Source of the DNA: Cytobacillus sp. IB215665
Lineage (GTDB): Bacteria > Bacillota > Bacilli > Bacillales > SM2101
Direction of reading: 5' to 3'
Length of the DNA stretch: 64,000 nucleotides
NCBI RefSeq assembly: GCF_033963835.1
Contig: NZ_JAXBME010000004.1
Coordinates: forward strand, 62,001-126,000
How positions within the stretch are numbered: the first letter of the stretch is position 1; each line of letters opens with the position of its first letter. Below are positions 48,000 to 56,326 of the stretch, in pieces. Made by a program: the position numbers and the translations under genes. The notes beneath the pieces are model-generated. The model saw nothing but the letters and a program-made list of their open reading frames with translations. It made no database searches and was not told the origin of the DNA.

Positions 48000-48144
48000 C
48001 AAAGTTGCTTTTCGTAATAAAAGCTATACACGAATAAAGCTAACGTTCGTGGCATCCTTTCTTCTCTATCGGAAATAGAATCATTTCGTACACACCATTT
48101 ATTCAAATATACGTAAAAAAATAACAAGCTGTATGAAAAGAGCC
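48000..48144 (-). repeat. Interspersed repeat, copy R12
   Basis: Reverse copy. It starts at GTTGCTTTTCGTAATAAAAG, has the core as GGCATCCTTTCTTC, and ends TATGAAAAGAGCC. The outermost ~20 bases of the first end appear to be missing. Confidence 0.7.
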
Positions 48145-48244
48145 TTATTAAATGAACCATTCTTTTTATAAGCAATTATTTATTGAACTATTTCATGCAA
48201 GACTACGTATAGTATAGTAAATAAAGTCAGGGGTGGGATAACAA

Positions 48245-48763
48245 ATGGATGATAAGCTCATGTTTTACAATATATCGGAAAGGAATATGTCATTTGAAAC
48301 AGTTATCTGTAGAATCACTGAATTCATGAAAAGTGACCCTCATTCCCTTTATGTTCTGTCGATAGGTACAGATTCACATATTCATAAAGAAATTACTCGT
48401 TTTATTACTGCTATTCACTTACATAGGGTCGGTAAAGGTGCATGGGGTTGTTTGAAAAATTATAATTTATCTCGCCCGGTTCGAAGTTTGCGGGAAAAAA
48501 TATCTTTAGAAACTAGTTTAAGCCAAGAAATTGCTTATGATTTTACGACAAAGTACGTAACAGAGTTATCGGAGGTAATTTTACCTTATATTGATAAAGG
48601 GGCTGATTTTCGATTAGAAGTTCACTTAGATATCGGTAAAAAAGGAATGACAAAGGAATTAATACATGAAATGACAGGGAGAATTACTGCAATGGGAATA
48701 GAAGCAAAAATTAAGCCAGATTCCTACGCTGCTTTTTGTTATGCAAACCGTTATACAAAGTAG
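48245..48763 (+). CDS. ykuK: YkuK family protein (DUF458, RNase H-like)
   Basis: A 172-residue protein of the DUF458 family, which adopts an RNase H-like fold. SIGTDSHIHKE near residue 37 holds acidic residues typical of that fold, and the C-terminal KPDSYAAFCYANRYTK is as in B. subtilis YkuK. No nuclease activity is established to my knowledge. ATG 48245 follows AGGGGTGGG. In B. subtilis abbA lies between ykuK and ykuL; it is absent here. Confidence 0.9.
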   Translation: MDDKLMFYNISERNMSFETVICRITEFMKSDPHSLYVLSIGTDSHIHKEITRFITAIHLHRVGKGAWGCLKNYNLSRPVRSLREKISLETSLSQEIAYDFTTKYVTELSEVILPYIDKGADFRLEVHLDIGKKGMTKELIHEMTGRITAMGIEAKIKPDSYAAFCYANRYTK

Positions 48764-48850
48764 TTAACCAACAGCCCTTACATAAAGTATTATTGTTAAT
48801 AGTGTGATACAATAAAAAGGAAAATGAATAGTTAAAGGGGAAGATCAGCA

Positions 48851-49294
48851 ATGATAAGCTTACACAGTAGTGAATTCTTAGAAACAAACATTAAGGATTT
48901 ACTTATTCCAGCTGATAAAGTGGCCCATGTACAAATAGGGAATAGTTTAGAGCATGCCTTGTTAGTATTAACAAAGTCTGGATATACAGCAGTACCTGTA
49001 TTGGACCCAATGTATCGTTTACATGGCTTAATAAGTTCTACGATGATATTTGATGCTATTTTAGGCTTAGAAAGAATTGAATTTGAGCAACTTGAAAATA
49101 TGAAAGTTGAAGACGTCATGAATAGTGATATTCCAAGATTATATGTAAGAGATTCATTAACTAAAGGTTTAAATTTGGTCGTTAATCATCCGTTTGTGTG
49201 CGTACAAAATGATGATGAGACGTTGGAAGGAATATTTACCCGAAGAGCTATTTTAAAACAATTAAATCGCCACGTTCACAAATTAAATAAATAG
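48851..49294 (+). CDS. darB: CBS-domain c-di-AMP receptor DarB/CbpB
   Basis: A 147-residue protein formed by two CBS domains, at about residues 17-70 and 82-140. It matches B. subtilis YkuL by size, text (KSGYTAVPVLDPMYRLHGLIS) and position next to ccpC. YkuL was renamed DarB: it binds c-di-AMP and, when unbound, activates Rel and pyruvate carboxylase. ATG 48851 follows AAGGGGAAG. Confidence 0.92.
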   Translation: MISLHSSEFLETNIKDLLIPADKVAHVQIGNSLEHALLVLTKSGYTAVPVLDPMYRLHGLISSTMIFDAILGLERIEFEQLENMKVEDVMNSDIPRLYVRDSLTKGLNLVVNHPFVCVQNDDETLEGIFTRRAILKQLNRHVHKLNK

Positions 49295-49355
49295 CATTGC
49301 TCGCTTATATTTCATCTATGGAAGCGATAAGAAAAACTGAGTTAGAGGTATGAAC

Positions 49356-50222
49356 ATGCAATTTTCAGAGTTTCAATTATTAGTTGTGTTAGCTCAAGAA
49401 TTAAATATGCGTAAAGCTTCAGAAAAGTTATTTGTATCTCAACCTGCGCTGTCACAAAGGCTTCATTCTATAGAAAAAGCATGGGATACTCAAATCTTTC
49501 TTCGTTCCCAAAAAGGATTAACATTAACACCGTCTGGTGAAAAAATTGTAAACTATGCAATGGAAGTAGTTAAGAATGAAGAAAAGGTTCGAGAAGAGAT
49601 CAACAAGTTAGACCAAGAAATACACGGAACTTTAAAAATAGCAGTTGCAACTATTATCGGACAGCACTGGTTACCGAATGTGTTAAAGCAGTTTGTCAAT
49701 ACTTATCCACATGCAAAAATATCGTTAATAACAGGGTGGAGTAGTGATATATTAAAAAGCTTGTATGAGGATTCAGTGCATATTGGTATTATCCGTGGTA
49801 ATCCCGAGTGGAAGGGTGTAAAAAAACATCTACTGTCGGATACTCTATATTTAGTTGATACTGAAATTAATAAAATAGAACAGGTTTTAGAAACCGAAAG
49901 GCCTTTTATTCAATTTAAAAGTGACTCTACTTATTATCAAGAAATACAAAATTGGTGGCATCGTCAATTTCAGACAACACCTAAAAGGACAATCGTAGTA
50001 GATCAAATTGAAACGTGTAAACAAATGGTTTTACATGGAATTGGCTATGCCATCCTGCCATCTGTTACTCTAGATGGGGATTCTAACATGTACCGAATCC
50101 CATTATTAGATGAAAATGACCGCCCAATTACTAGAGATACATGGTTACTTGGTTATGAATCTGCATTTCAGCTAAAACAAGTTCAAGCATTTATTGATAT
50201 AATAAAGCAATCAAAACAGTAA
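49356..50222 (+). CDS. ccpC: LysR-type regulator CcpC
   Basis: A 288-residue LysR-family transcription factor. The N-terminal winged helix-turn-helix covers residues 1-60 (ELNMRKASEKLFVSQPALSQR), and the C-terminal effector-binding domain covers about 88-288. The near-identical stretch IIRGNPEWKG and IQFKSDSTYYQEIQNWWH mark it as CcpC, the citrate-responsive repressor of citB and citZ. ATG 49356 lies 6 bases after AGAGGT. The ykuNOP flavodoxin genes that follow ccpC in B. subtilis are absent. Confidence 0.93.
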   Translation: MQFSEFQLLVVLAQELNMRKASEKLFVSQPALSQRLHSIEKAWDTQIFLRSQKGLTLTPSGEKIVNYAMEVVKNEEKVREEINKLDQEIHGTLKIAVATIIGQHWLPNVLKQFVNTYPHAKISLITGWSSDILKSLYEDSVHIGIIRGNPEWKGVKKHLLSDTLYLVDTEINKIEQVLETERPFIQFKSDSTYYQEIQNWWHRQFQTTPKRTIVVDQIETCKQMVLHGIGYAILPSVTLDGDSNMYRIPLLDENDRPITRDTWLLGYESAFQLKQVQAFIDIIKQSKQ

Positions 50223-50319
50223 CTTTGTAGAGTTCTAAAACAGTTGTCACATACTCTTTTGTCTGTTAAAGTATAACAGAATAACTAATTAAACAAGTAA
50301 AGTTGTGGAGGTATAAGCC

Positions 50320-51030
50320 ATGAAAATGATGGATGCTAACGAGATCATATCTTTTATTTCAAATAGTAAAAAATCAACCCCTGTAAAAGTATACATAAAA
50401 GGTGAGTTGGAAGGCCTAGAGTTTGGTGCTAATTCTCAAACATTTATAACTGGAGATACAGGAGTAGTTTTTGGAGAATGGGAAGAAATTCAATCTGCTT
50501 TAGAGAGCAATAAAGAAAAAATCTCTGATTACGTAATTGAAAATGACCGTAGAAACTCTGCCATTCCAATGCTAAACCTTAAAAATATAAAAGCACGAGT
50601 TGAACCAGGTGCGATTATTCGAGATCAAGTTGAAATAGGAGACAATGCTGTAATAATGATGGGAGCTTCTATTAATATTGGTGCGGTTGTTGGTGAGGGA
50701 ACGATGATCGATATGAATGCAGTTCTAGGAGGACGAGCAACAGTAGGGAAAAACTGTCATATAGGAGCCGGCGCAGTATTAGCTGGTGTGATTGAACCAC
50801 CTTCAGCGAAACCTGTTGTAATTGAAGATGGTGTTGTAATCGGCGCAAATGCAGTTGTCCTTGAAGGAGTTACTGTTGGACAAGGTGCAGTAGTAGCTGC
50901 TGGAGCTATTGTAATTGATGATGTGCTTCCAAATACGGTAGTAGCTGGTACCCCAGCTCGTGTAATAAAAGAGATTGACGACAAAACAAAATCAAAAACA
51001 GAAATTATGCAAGAGTTAAGAAAACTTTAA
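50320..51030 (+). CDS. dapH: Tetrahydrodipicolinate N-acetyltransferase
   Basis: A 236-residue left-handed beta-helix acetyltransferase that acetylates tetrahydrodipicolinate in the acetylase route to meso-diaminopimelate and lysine. Residues 1-85 form the N-terminal alpha/beta domain, and about 90-220 the hexapeptide repeats ([20 protein letters not shown] and on). The N-terminus [13 protein letters not shown] is invariant. ATG 50320 follows GTGGAGGT. A repeat and a terminator separate it from dapL, which follows. Confidence 0.96.
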   Translation: MKMMDANEIISFISNSKKSTPVKVYIKGELEGLEFGANSQTFITGDTGVVFGEWEEIQSALESNKEKISDYVIENDRRNSAIPMLNLKNIKARVEPGAIIRDQVEIGDNAVIMMGASINIGAVVGEGTMIDMNAVLGGRATVGKNCHIGAGAVLAGVIEPPSAKPVVIEDGVVIGANAVVLEGVTVGQGAVVAAGAIVIDDVLPNTVVAGTPARVIKEIDDKTKSKTEIMQELRKL

Positions 51031-51045
51031 GTGTGAAAGGACAAA

Positions 51046-51166
51046 GGCTCTTTTCGTAAACTTTGTTGCCGTTTTCTAACATTGGTCAGCATGAAGAGTT
51101 TTGCATGAACTCAAAAATGTTAAAAGTAGAAAAGATGCCGATGAATACATACTTCATTTAAGTACA
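51046..51166 (+). repeat. Interspersed repeat, copy R13
   Basis: Forward copy with left end GGCTCTTTTCGTAAACTTTG and core GAAAAGATGCCGATGAA. The right end is lost or replaced. It lies between dapH and dapL. Confidence 0.75.
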
Positions 51167-51180
51167 AAAAAGAGTAATGC

Positions 51181-51213
51181 TAAGCGTGGACAAATAAGTC
51201 CACGCTTATGTTT
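51181..51213 (+). terminator. Terminator-like hairpin between dapH and dapL
   Basis: A perfect 11-bp stem TAAGCGTGGAC / GTCCACGCTTA with a 6-base loop, then TGTTTT. It ends 2 bp before the dapL ribosome-binding site. Confidence 0.75.
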
Positions 51214-51228
51214 TAAGGAGGTATAAAC

Positions 51229-52380
51229 TTGAGTGAAATGAACCGTTTTATAAAAATTCGAAGAGACTTACATCAAATTCCGGAATTGGGTTATGAAGAA
51301 AATAAAACCCAACAATACTTAATTAACTACTTATCGACTCTTAATGCTGAACGCTTTGTTATGAAGAAATGGAAAACTGGCTTATTCGTTAAAGTTGCTG
51401 GTACTAATCCACAACAAACGATAGGTTATCGAGCTGACATTGATGGACTTCCTATTACTGAAGAAACTGGGTATGAATTTTCAAGTAAACATCAAGGCAA
51501 TATGCATGCGTGTGGACATGATTTTCACATGAGTATTGCGTTAGGCGTGCTAACTCACATTGTAAATCATCCTATTCGTGATGACGTTCTTTTTTTATTT
51601 CAGCCTGCTGAAGAAGGCCCTGGAGGAGCGTTACAAATGCTTAATAGTGAGATAATGAAAGCGTGGAAGCCAGATGAAATATTTGCGCTACATATAGCGC
51701 CAGAATATCCTGTTGGAACGATTGCGACAAAAGAAGGGTTGCTTTTTGCTAATACATCAGAGTTATTTATTAATTTGAAGGGGAAAGGTGGTCATGCTGC
51801 TTATCCGCACCATACAAATGACATGGTTGTAGCAGCTTGTTCACTTGTTTCTCAATTACAATCTATTGTTTCGAGAAATGTCAATCCACTTGATAGTGCC
51901 GTTGTTACAATTGGCAAAATTACCGGTGGAACAGTACAAAATATTATTGCAGAAAATGCAAGGTTAGAAGGAACGATTAGAACTTTGTCAGAAAAAGCAA
52001 TGAACAATGTAAAGAATAGAATAACATCAATCGTGAATGGGATCGAAATAGGGTATCAATGTGAAGTTGAAATCGACTTTGGATCAAACTATTACGAAGT
52101 GAATAATCATAGTGTTAAAACTCGTGAGTTTATGCAATTTGTCAACGACCAAACAGACGTCAAGATGATTGAATGCACCGAGGCTATGACAGGTGAAGAT
52201 TTTGGTTATTTAATCAAGGATATTCCTGGCTTCATGTTTTGGTTAGGAGTCGACTCTCCCTACGGCCTACATCACGCAAAGCTCATGCCAAACGAACAAG
52301 CCATACCAGTAGCCATAAACTTAATCACACAATATATTAACTACAAGCAGGGTCTGACCCCCACTAATTTATCGAGTTAA
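51229..52380 (+). CDS. dapL: N-acetyl-diaminopimelate deacetylase
   Basis: A 383-residue M20-family metallohydrolase that removes the acetyl group from N-acetyl-LL-diaminopimelate. Metal motifs are [11 protein letters not shown] near residue 94, [10 protein letters not shown] near 128 and HIAPEYPVG near 152; a dimerisation domain covers about 175-285. TTG 51229 follows AAGGAGG with ideal spacing. It is the partner of dapH in the same pathway. In B. subtilis it is ykuR. The name dapL is used for other enzymes in some organisms. Confidence 0.94.
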   Translation: MSEMNRFIKIRRDLHQIPELGYEENKTQQYLINYLSTLNAERFVMKKWKTGLFVKVAGTNPQQTIGYRADIDGLPITEETGYEFSSKHQGNMHACGHDFHMSIALGVLTHIVNHPIRDDVLFLFQPAEEGPGGALQMLNSEIMKAWKPDEIFALHIAPEYPVGTIATKEGLLFANTSELFINLKGKGGHAAYPHHTNDMVVAACSLVSQLQSIVSRNVNPLDSAVVTIGKITGGTVQNIIAENARLEGTIRTLSEKAMNNVKNRITSIVNGIEIGYQCEVEIDFGSNYYEVNNHSVKTREFMQFVNDQTDVKMIECTEAMTGEDFGYLIKDIPGFMFWLGVDSPYGLHHAKLMPNEQAIPVAINLITQYINYKQGLTPTNLSS

Positions 52381-52458
52381 GCGGTAGGGGGTTAGGCTCT
52401 TTTATAATGAATATTTTATTGGATGTTAGCCACATTAAATGTGAGGAGGTGGTTTATG

Positions 52459-52701
52459 ATGGCAAAAGTAGGAGTTGAGCAATCGTTAACCCAAGTACAG
52501 CAGGCACTTGAAGAGAAGGGACATCAAGTAGTTCAGTTACAACAGGAAAGTGATGCTCAAGGATGTGATTGTTGTGTTGTAACTGGACAAGACTCCAACT
52601 TTATGGGAATGAGTAATGTAGCAACAGCTGGCCCGGTTATCGAAGCGAGTGGTTTATCTGCAAATGAAGTGTGTCAGAAGGTGGAAGATAAATTAGGATA
52701 A
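52459..52701 (+). CDS. ykuS: YkuS (UPF0180)
   Basis: An 80-residue protein of the UPF0180 family, with the conserved [16 protein letters not shown] near residue 35 containing three close cysteines. ATG 52459 (or 52456) follows GTGAGGAGGTGG. B. subtilis YkuS has the same position after dapL. No function is known to me. Confidence 0.92.
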   Translation: MAKVGVEQSLTQVQQALEEKGHQVVQLQQESDAQGCDCCVVTGQDSNFMGMSNVATAGPVIEASGLSANEVCQKVEDKLG

Positions 52702-52931
52702 GGTGATTAAAGAAATTAAAGACGACTAGGAAATCAAACTCTTCCTAGTTTTCTTTGTATGGAATAAACAACATTTATGTTAGAAAAAACAACTCAATTG
52801 TCATGATAGTACTATTAATAGGGCGTAATATTTTTCATCCGTTAGTTTGTTTGATAAACTATTATGTGTAGAATACAATTGATGCATCAAAAAGATAATT
52901 ACTATCTATTTAAATTAATTATAATTTAATA

Positions 52932-52960
52932 TTGACTAAAAACACATTGTATATTATAAT
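52932..52960 (+). promoter_or_regulatory. Near-consensus promoter of ykuU
   Basis: TTGACT at 52932-52937, 17 bases, then TATAAT at 52955-52960. It implies a leader of about 70 bases. The upstream stretch 52702-52931 shows no gene. Confidence 0.8.
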
Positions 52961-52985
52961 TTTTTTTGTTAAGATATTCATTAGT

Positions 52986-53009
52986 GAGAATTCAAGATAA
53001 TAATTCTCA
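52986..53009 (+). promoter_or_regulatory. Fur/PerR-like operator before ykuU
   Basis: GAGAATT at 52986-52992 and AATTCTC at 53002-53008 form an inverted repeat. Its right part, AGATAATAATTCTCA (52995-53009), matches the 15-base Fur-family 7-1-7 consensus TGATAATNATTATCA at 13 of the 14 specified positions or close to it. It lies about 25-50 bases after the -10 element. Confidence 0.45.
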
Positions 53010-53036
53010 ATTACAATAATATTGGAGGTAATACAT

Positions 53037-53579
53037 ATGGCAGAACGTCTTGTAGGTAAACAAGCACCACGTTTTGAAATGGACGCGGTTTTAACAAATG
53101 GAGAATTTGGAAAAGTAAGTTTAGAGGAAAACATGAAAAATGATAAATGGACTGTGCTTTTCTTCTATCCAATGGATTTTACTTTTGTATGTCCAACTGA
53201 AATTACAGCTATTTCAGATCGTTATGAGGAACTTGAAGATCTAGATGCTGAAGTAATTGGTGTTTCAACTGATTCAATTCATTCTCATAAGGCTTGGATT
53301 AACACACCAAGAGACAGCAACGGCTTAGGTCAATTAAACTATCCATTAGCTGCAGATTTAAACCATGCTGTATCAAGAGATTATGGTGTTTTAATTGAAG
53401 AAGAAGGAATTGCTCTTCGTGGATTATTTATTATTAGCCCTGAAGGGGAATTAATGTACCAAGTAGTACACCATAATAATATTGGACGCGAGGTTGAAGA
53501 GGTACTACGTGTACTACAAGCTCTTCAAACTGGAGGTCTTTGTCCAGCTAACTGGAAGCCAGGTCAAAAGACACTATAA
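53037..53579 (+). CDS. ykuU: Typical 2-Cys peroxiredoxin YkuU
   Basis: A 180-residue peroxiredoxin that reduces peroxides. The peroxidatic cysteine is in FTFVCPTE (about C52), and the resolving cysteine is in GGLCPANW near residue 169. ATG 53037 follows TTGGAGGTAAT. The gene has its own strong promoter and a Fur/PerR-like site, which suggests control by peroxide or metal. ykuV, a thioredoxin-like gene, follows as in B. subtilis, but behind a terminator and a separate repeat. Confidence 0.95.
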   Translation: MAERLVGKQAPRFEMDAVLTNGEFGKVSLEENMKNDKWTVLFFYPMDFTFVCPTEITAISDRYEELEDLDAEVIGVSTDSIHSHKAWINTPRDSNGLGQLNYPLAADLNHAVSRDYGVLIEEEGIALRGLFIISPEGELMYQVVHHNNIGREVEEVLRVLQALQTGGLCPANWKPGQKTL

Positions 53580-53642
53580 TTCACTAAGTATTAACAACAC
53601 TTTAAATGCAAATAGACATGTGCTTACAACTGCAACATATAG

Positions 53643-53682
53643 AAGGAAGGGTCTAACGAATATGTTAGACCCTTCCTTAGCA
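53643..53682 (+). terminator. Terminator of ykuU
   Basis: AAGGAAGGGTCTAAC / GTTAGACCCTTCCTT, 15-bp stem with a 6-base loop. The T-run is interrupted. Confidence 0.8.
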
Positions 53683-53707
53683 TCATCGGTGTAATTATAT
53701 TAATAAA

Positions 53708-53886
53708 GGCTGTTCAAAAAGTTTGGATAAAGGATGTAGTATTTCACGGTAAGTGGCATTTTCATCTTGCACTTATGGTAATGATAATACTAATTTGTAG
53801 TATGTGCGACTTAAAGCAACTCGGAGAGATAAAAACACGATAATACCAGCATTACGCCTTTTTATCTTCCTTTTTGAACATGCTCT
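53708..53886 (+). repeat. Second type of interspersed element, 179 bp
   Basis: An 11-bp perfect terminal inverted repeat, TGTTCAAAAAG (53711-53721) and CTTTTTGAACA (53870-53880), plus an inner imperfect pair (GGATAAAGG / CCTTTTTATCTTCC). The flanking GGC and GCTC resemble the ends of the main family. No reading frame. Only one copy is in the window. Confidence 0.65.
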
Positions 53887-53902
53887 TATAGGAGTGAATT
53901 AA

Positions 53903-54358
53903 ATGAAATTAAGAGAACAAATGCCAGAATTAACCGGAGCAACAGCTTGGCTAAATGGTGAAGTAACAAAAGATCAACTTGTAGGTGACAAGCCAACGTT
54001 AATTCATTATTGGTCAGTTAGTTGTGGGTTATGTAAAGAAGCGATGCCTCAAATAAATGAATTTCGTGACGAATACAAAGATAAATTGAATGTCGTAGCA
54101 GTCCATATGCCACGATCAGAAAAGGATTTAGATATTGAGAAAGTAAAGGAAGTTGCTCTAGAACATGATATATCGCAGCCCCTTTTTGTAGATAACGACC
54201 ATAAGTTAACGGACGCATTTGAAAATCAATATGTTCCAGCATATTATGTGTTTGATAAAGAAGGAAAACTGAGACATTTTCAAGCAGGTGGAAGTGGTAT
54301 GAAAATGTTGACAAAGCGTGTGAATCGTGTTTTAGAAGAGTCGGAAAAAGCTGAATAA
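53903..54358 (+). CDS. ykuV: Thioredoxin-fold protein YkuV
   Basis: A 151-residue thiol-disulphide oxidoreductase. The active site is SCGLCKEAM (about residues 41-44, CGLC), and the cis-proline motif is QYVPAYYVFD near residue 111. B. subtilis YkuV has CHLC at this place. No signal peptide or membrane anchor is seen, so it acts in the cytoplasm. ATG 53903 follows TAGGAGTG. Its protein partner may be the YkuU peroxiredoxin, by position only. Confidence 0.93.
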   Translation: MKLREQMPELTGATAWLNGEVTKDQLVGDKPTLIHYWSVSCGLCKEAMPQINEFRDEYKDKLNVVAVHMPRSEKDLDIEKVKEVALEHDISQPLFVDNDHKLTDAFENQYVPAYYVFDKEGKLRHFQAGGSGMKMLTKRVNRVLEESEKAE

Positions 54359-54372
54359 TAATAACAAATGTA

Positions 54373-54406
54373 AGCCCAAAGTTAATTATATATTTTGGGC
54401 TTTTTG
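54373..54406 (+). terminator. Terminator of ykuV
   Basis: AGCCCAAA / TTTGGGCT stem followed by TTTTG. Confidence 0.85.
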
Positions 54407-54559
54407 TTGTGAATAGCTTCCAGTTTTATTAATTGTTTTTATTGTCATTAATGGGAATAGAATTTTAAAAATAGAAAATAGTAGAAAAATATGATGAAAC
54501 ACGGTATATTTATTTATACGTCTAAAAAACACACCAATAGTTAGTTAGGAGGTCATAAG

Positions 54560-56314
54560 ATGGAAACTTTTCGTAAACTTAAAAGCTTTTACTGGCCATA
54601 CAAACATCTGTTCTTATGGTCGTTATTTTTTTCATTGTTTGTAACGGGAATTATTGTAGTGTATCCAATCATCTTACAATATACAATTGATGAAGTTTTT
54701 ATTGGTGGTAAACACTCAGCTGTTCCGTATTTGGCTTTAGGCTTTGTTGGAATTATGATTATAAAAGGTATTGCAACTTTTTTTCAACAGTACTTAGGTG
54801 ATATGTTTGGCATAAAATCTGTGTATCATCTTCGAAATACCCTGTATGAAAAACTACAATATTTGCCTTTTCGTTATTACGACAACGCCAAAACAGGAGA
54901 TTTAATGTCAAGATTAACTGCAGATGTTGAAGGTTTTAGGTTTTTCTTATCATTCGGTATTTCAGAATTTATTCGTCTCATACTTTTAATTACAGTAAGC
55001 TTATCTGTTATGTTTTATTATTCTATGGAACTAGCAATGATAACGATTGCTGCTTTACCATTTTTAGCAATTGTTGTTTATAAGTTTGATAAGCAAGTTC
55101 ATCCAGCCTTTAGAGGAATCCGTAAATCATTTGGGCGCTTAAACACTAAAGTGCAAGAAAATATTAGTGGAATTAATACAGTAAAATCCTTGTCTAGAGA
55201 AGGATTTGAAATATCAAAATTTAATACAACGAATGATGATTATAAGGATAAATATTTGCATACAGCAAATGTATGGGCTAAATTTTTTCCGTTAATGGAG
55301 TTCATAGGTAATCTATGTGTAGTAGCGTTATTAGCATATGGTGGGAACATGGTTATTAATGGAGAGCTAAACCCTGGAGAATTAGTAGCTTTTTTCAGCC
55401 TTGTTTGGTACATTATTTGGCCGATAGCAAACTTAGGGTTTGTAATTAATTTGTTTTCACAGTCAAAAGCCTCTGGTGAAAGACTATTGGAAGTTCTTGA
55501 GGCAGAAGAAGAAATTAAAAATGTTGAAACACCTATTAAAAAAGAAAAGCTTGAAGGAAATATAGAGTTTGAGCAAGTTACATTAGAGTATAGTGATGAA
55601 GATACAGCTGCAATAAAGAATATTTCTTTTCATGCAGAAAAAGGGAGAGTTATTGGTCTTATTGGGTCAACTGGTTCAGGAAAGACGAGTGTTACCCAAT
55701 TGTTAACAAGATTCTACGATCCTGCAGCTGGTATAGTTAAAATCGATGGTAGAGATGTAAAAGATTACGCTCTCCATACTTTAAGAAAAAACATTGGTGT
55801 TGTTTTACAAGAATCATTTTTATTCTCATCTACAATAAAAGCGAATATTGCCTATGGAAAGCCTGAGGCGACCATGGATGAAATCATTGATGCTGCGAAG
55901 CGTGCTAATGCACATGAGTTTATAATGGAACTGCCCGATGGATATGATACGTTGTTAGGTGAAAGAGGTATGGGCTTGTCTGGTGGTCAAAAGCAGCGTA
56001 TTGCCATTGCTCGAGCAATTTGTATTAATCCTAGCATTCTTATTTTAGATGATGCGACAAGTGCTGTTGATATGGAAACTGAATTTAAAATTCAACATGC
56101 GCTACAGGAAGTTATGAAAGACAGAACTACCATTATTATCGCTCATCGTATTTCTTCATTAAAACATGCAGATGAAATATTAGTATTAGAAGAAGGTAGA
56201 ATTGTAGAGCGAGGGCTTCATAATGAGCTATTGAAGAACAATGGAACGTATAAAAGGATATACGATATTCAATATAAAGATCAAAAACGTATTCTTGCTA
56301 CTCAGATCGGATAA
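54560..56314 (+). CDS. yknU: ABC exporter half-transporter, YknU-like (degenerate site)
   Basis: A 584-residue half-transporter. Six transmembrane helices lie in residues 1-310, and a nucleotide-binding domain from about 335 to 580. Walker A is GSTGSGKT (about 371-378), the signature is LSGGQKQR and Walker B is ILILDDATSAVD, with Asp in place of the usual catalytic Glu. ATG 54560 follows TTAGGAGG. The partner gene begins 12 bp after the stop. Together they should form a heterodimeric multidrug-type exporter. The yknU name rests on position near the yku genes and on size. Confidence 0.85.
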   Translation: METFRKLKSFYWPYKHLFLWSLFFSLFVTGIIVVYPIILQYTIDEVFIGGKHSAVPYLALGFVGIMIIKGIATFFQQYLGDMFGIKSVYHLRNTLYEKLQYLPFRYYDNAKTGDLMSRLTADVEGFRFFLSFGISEFIRLILLITVSLSVMFYYSMELAMITIAALPFLAIVVYKFDKQVHPAFRGIRKSFGRLNTKVQENISGINTVKSLSREGFEISKFNTTNDDYKDKYLHTANVWAKFFPLMEFIGNLCVVALLAYGGNMVINGELNPGELVAFFSLVWYIIWPIANLGFVINLFSQSKASGERLLEVLEAEEEIKNVETPIKKEKLEGNIEFEQVTLEYSDEDTAAIKNISFHAEKGRVIGLIGSTGSGKTSVTQLLTRFYDPAAGIVKIDGRDVKDYALHTLRKNIGVVLQESFLFSSTIKANIAYGKPEATMDEIIDAAKRANAHEFIMELPDGYDTLLGERGMGLSGGQKQRIAIARAICINPSILILDDATSAVDMETEFKIQHALQEVMKDRTTIIIAHRISSLKHADEILVLEEGRIVERGLHNELLKNNGTYKRIYDIQYKDQKRILATQIG

Positions 56315-56326
56315 GGTGGTGTGAAC

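Noticed and set aside
53708-53886. Insertion sequence
   Set aside because: It has terminal inverted repeats, but is only 179 bp and has no reading frame for a transposase.
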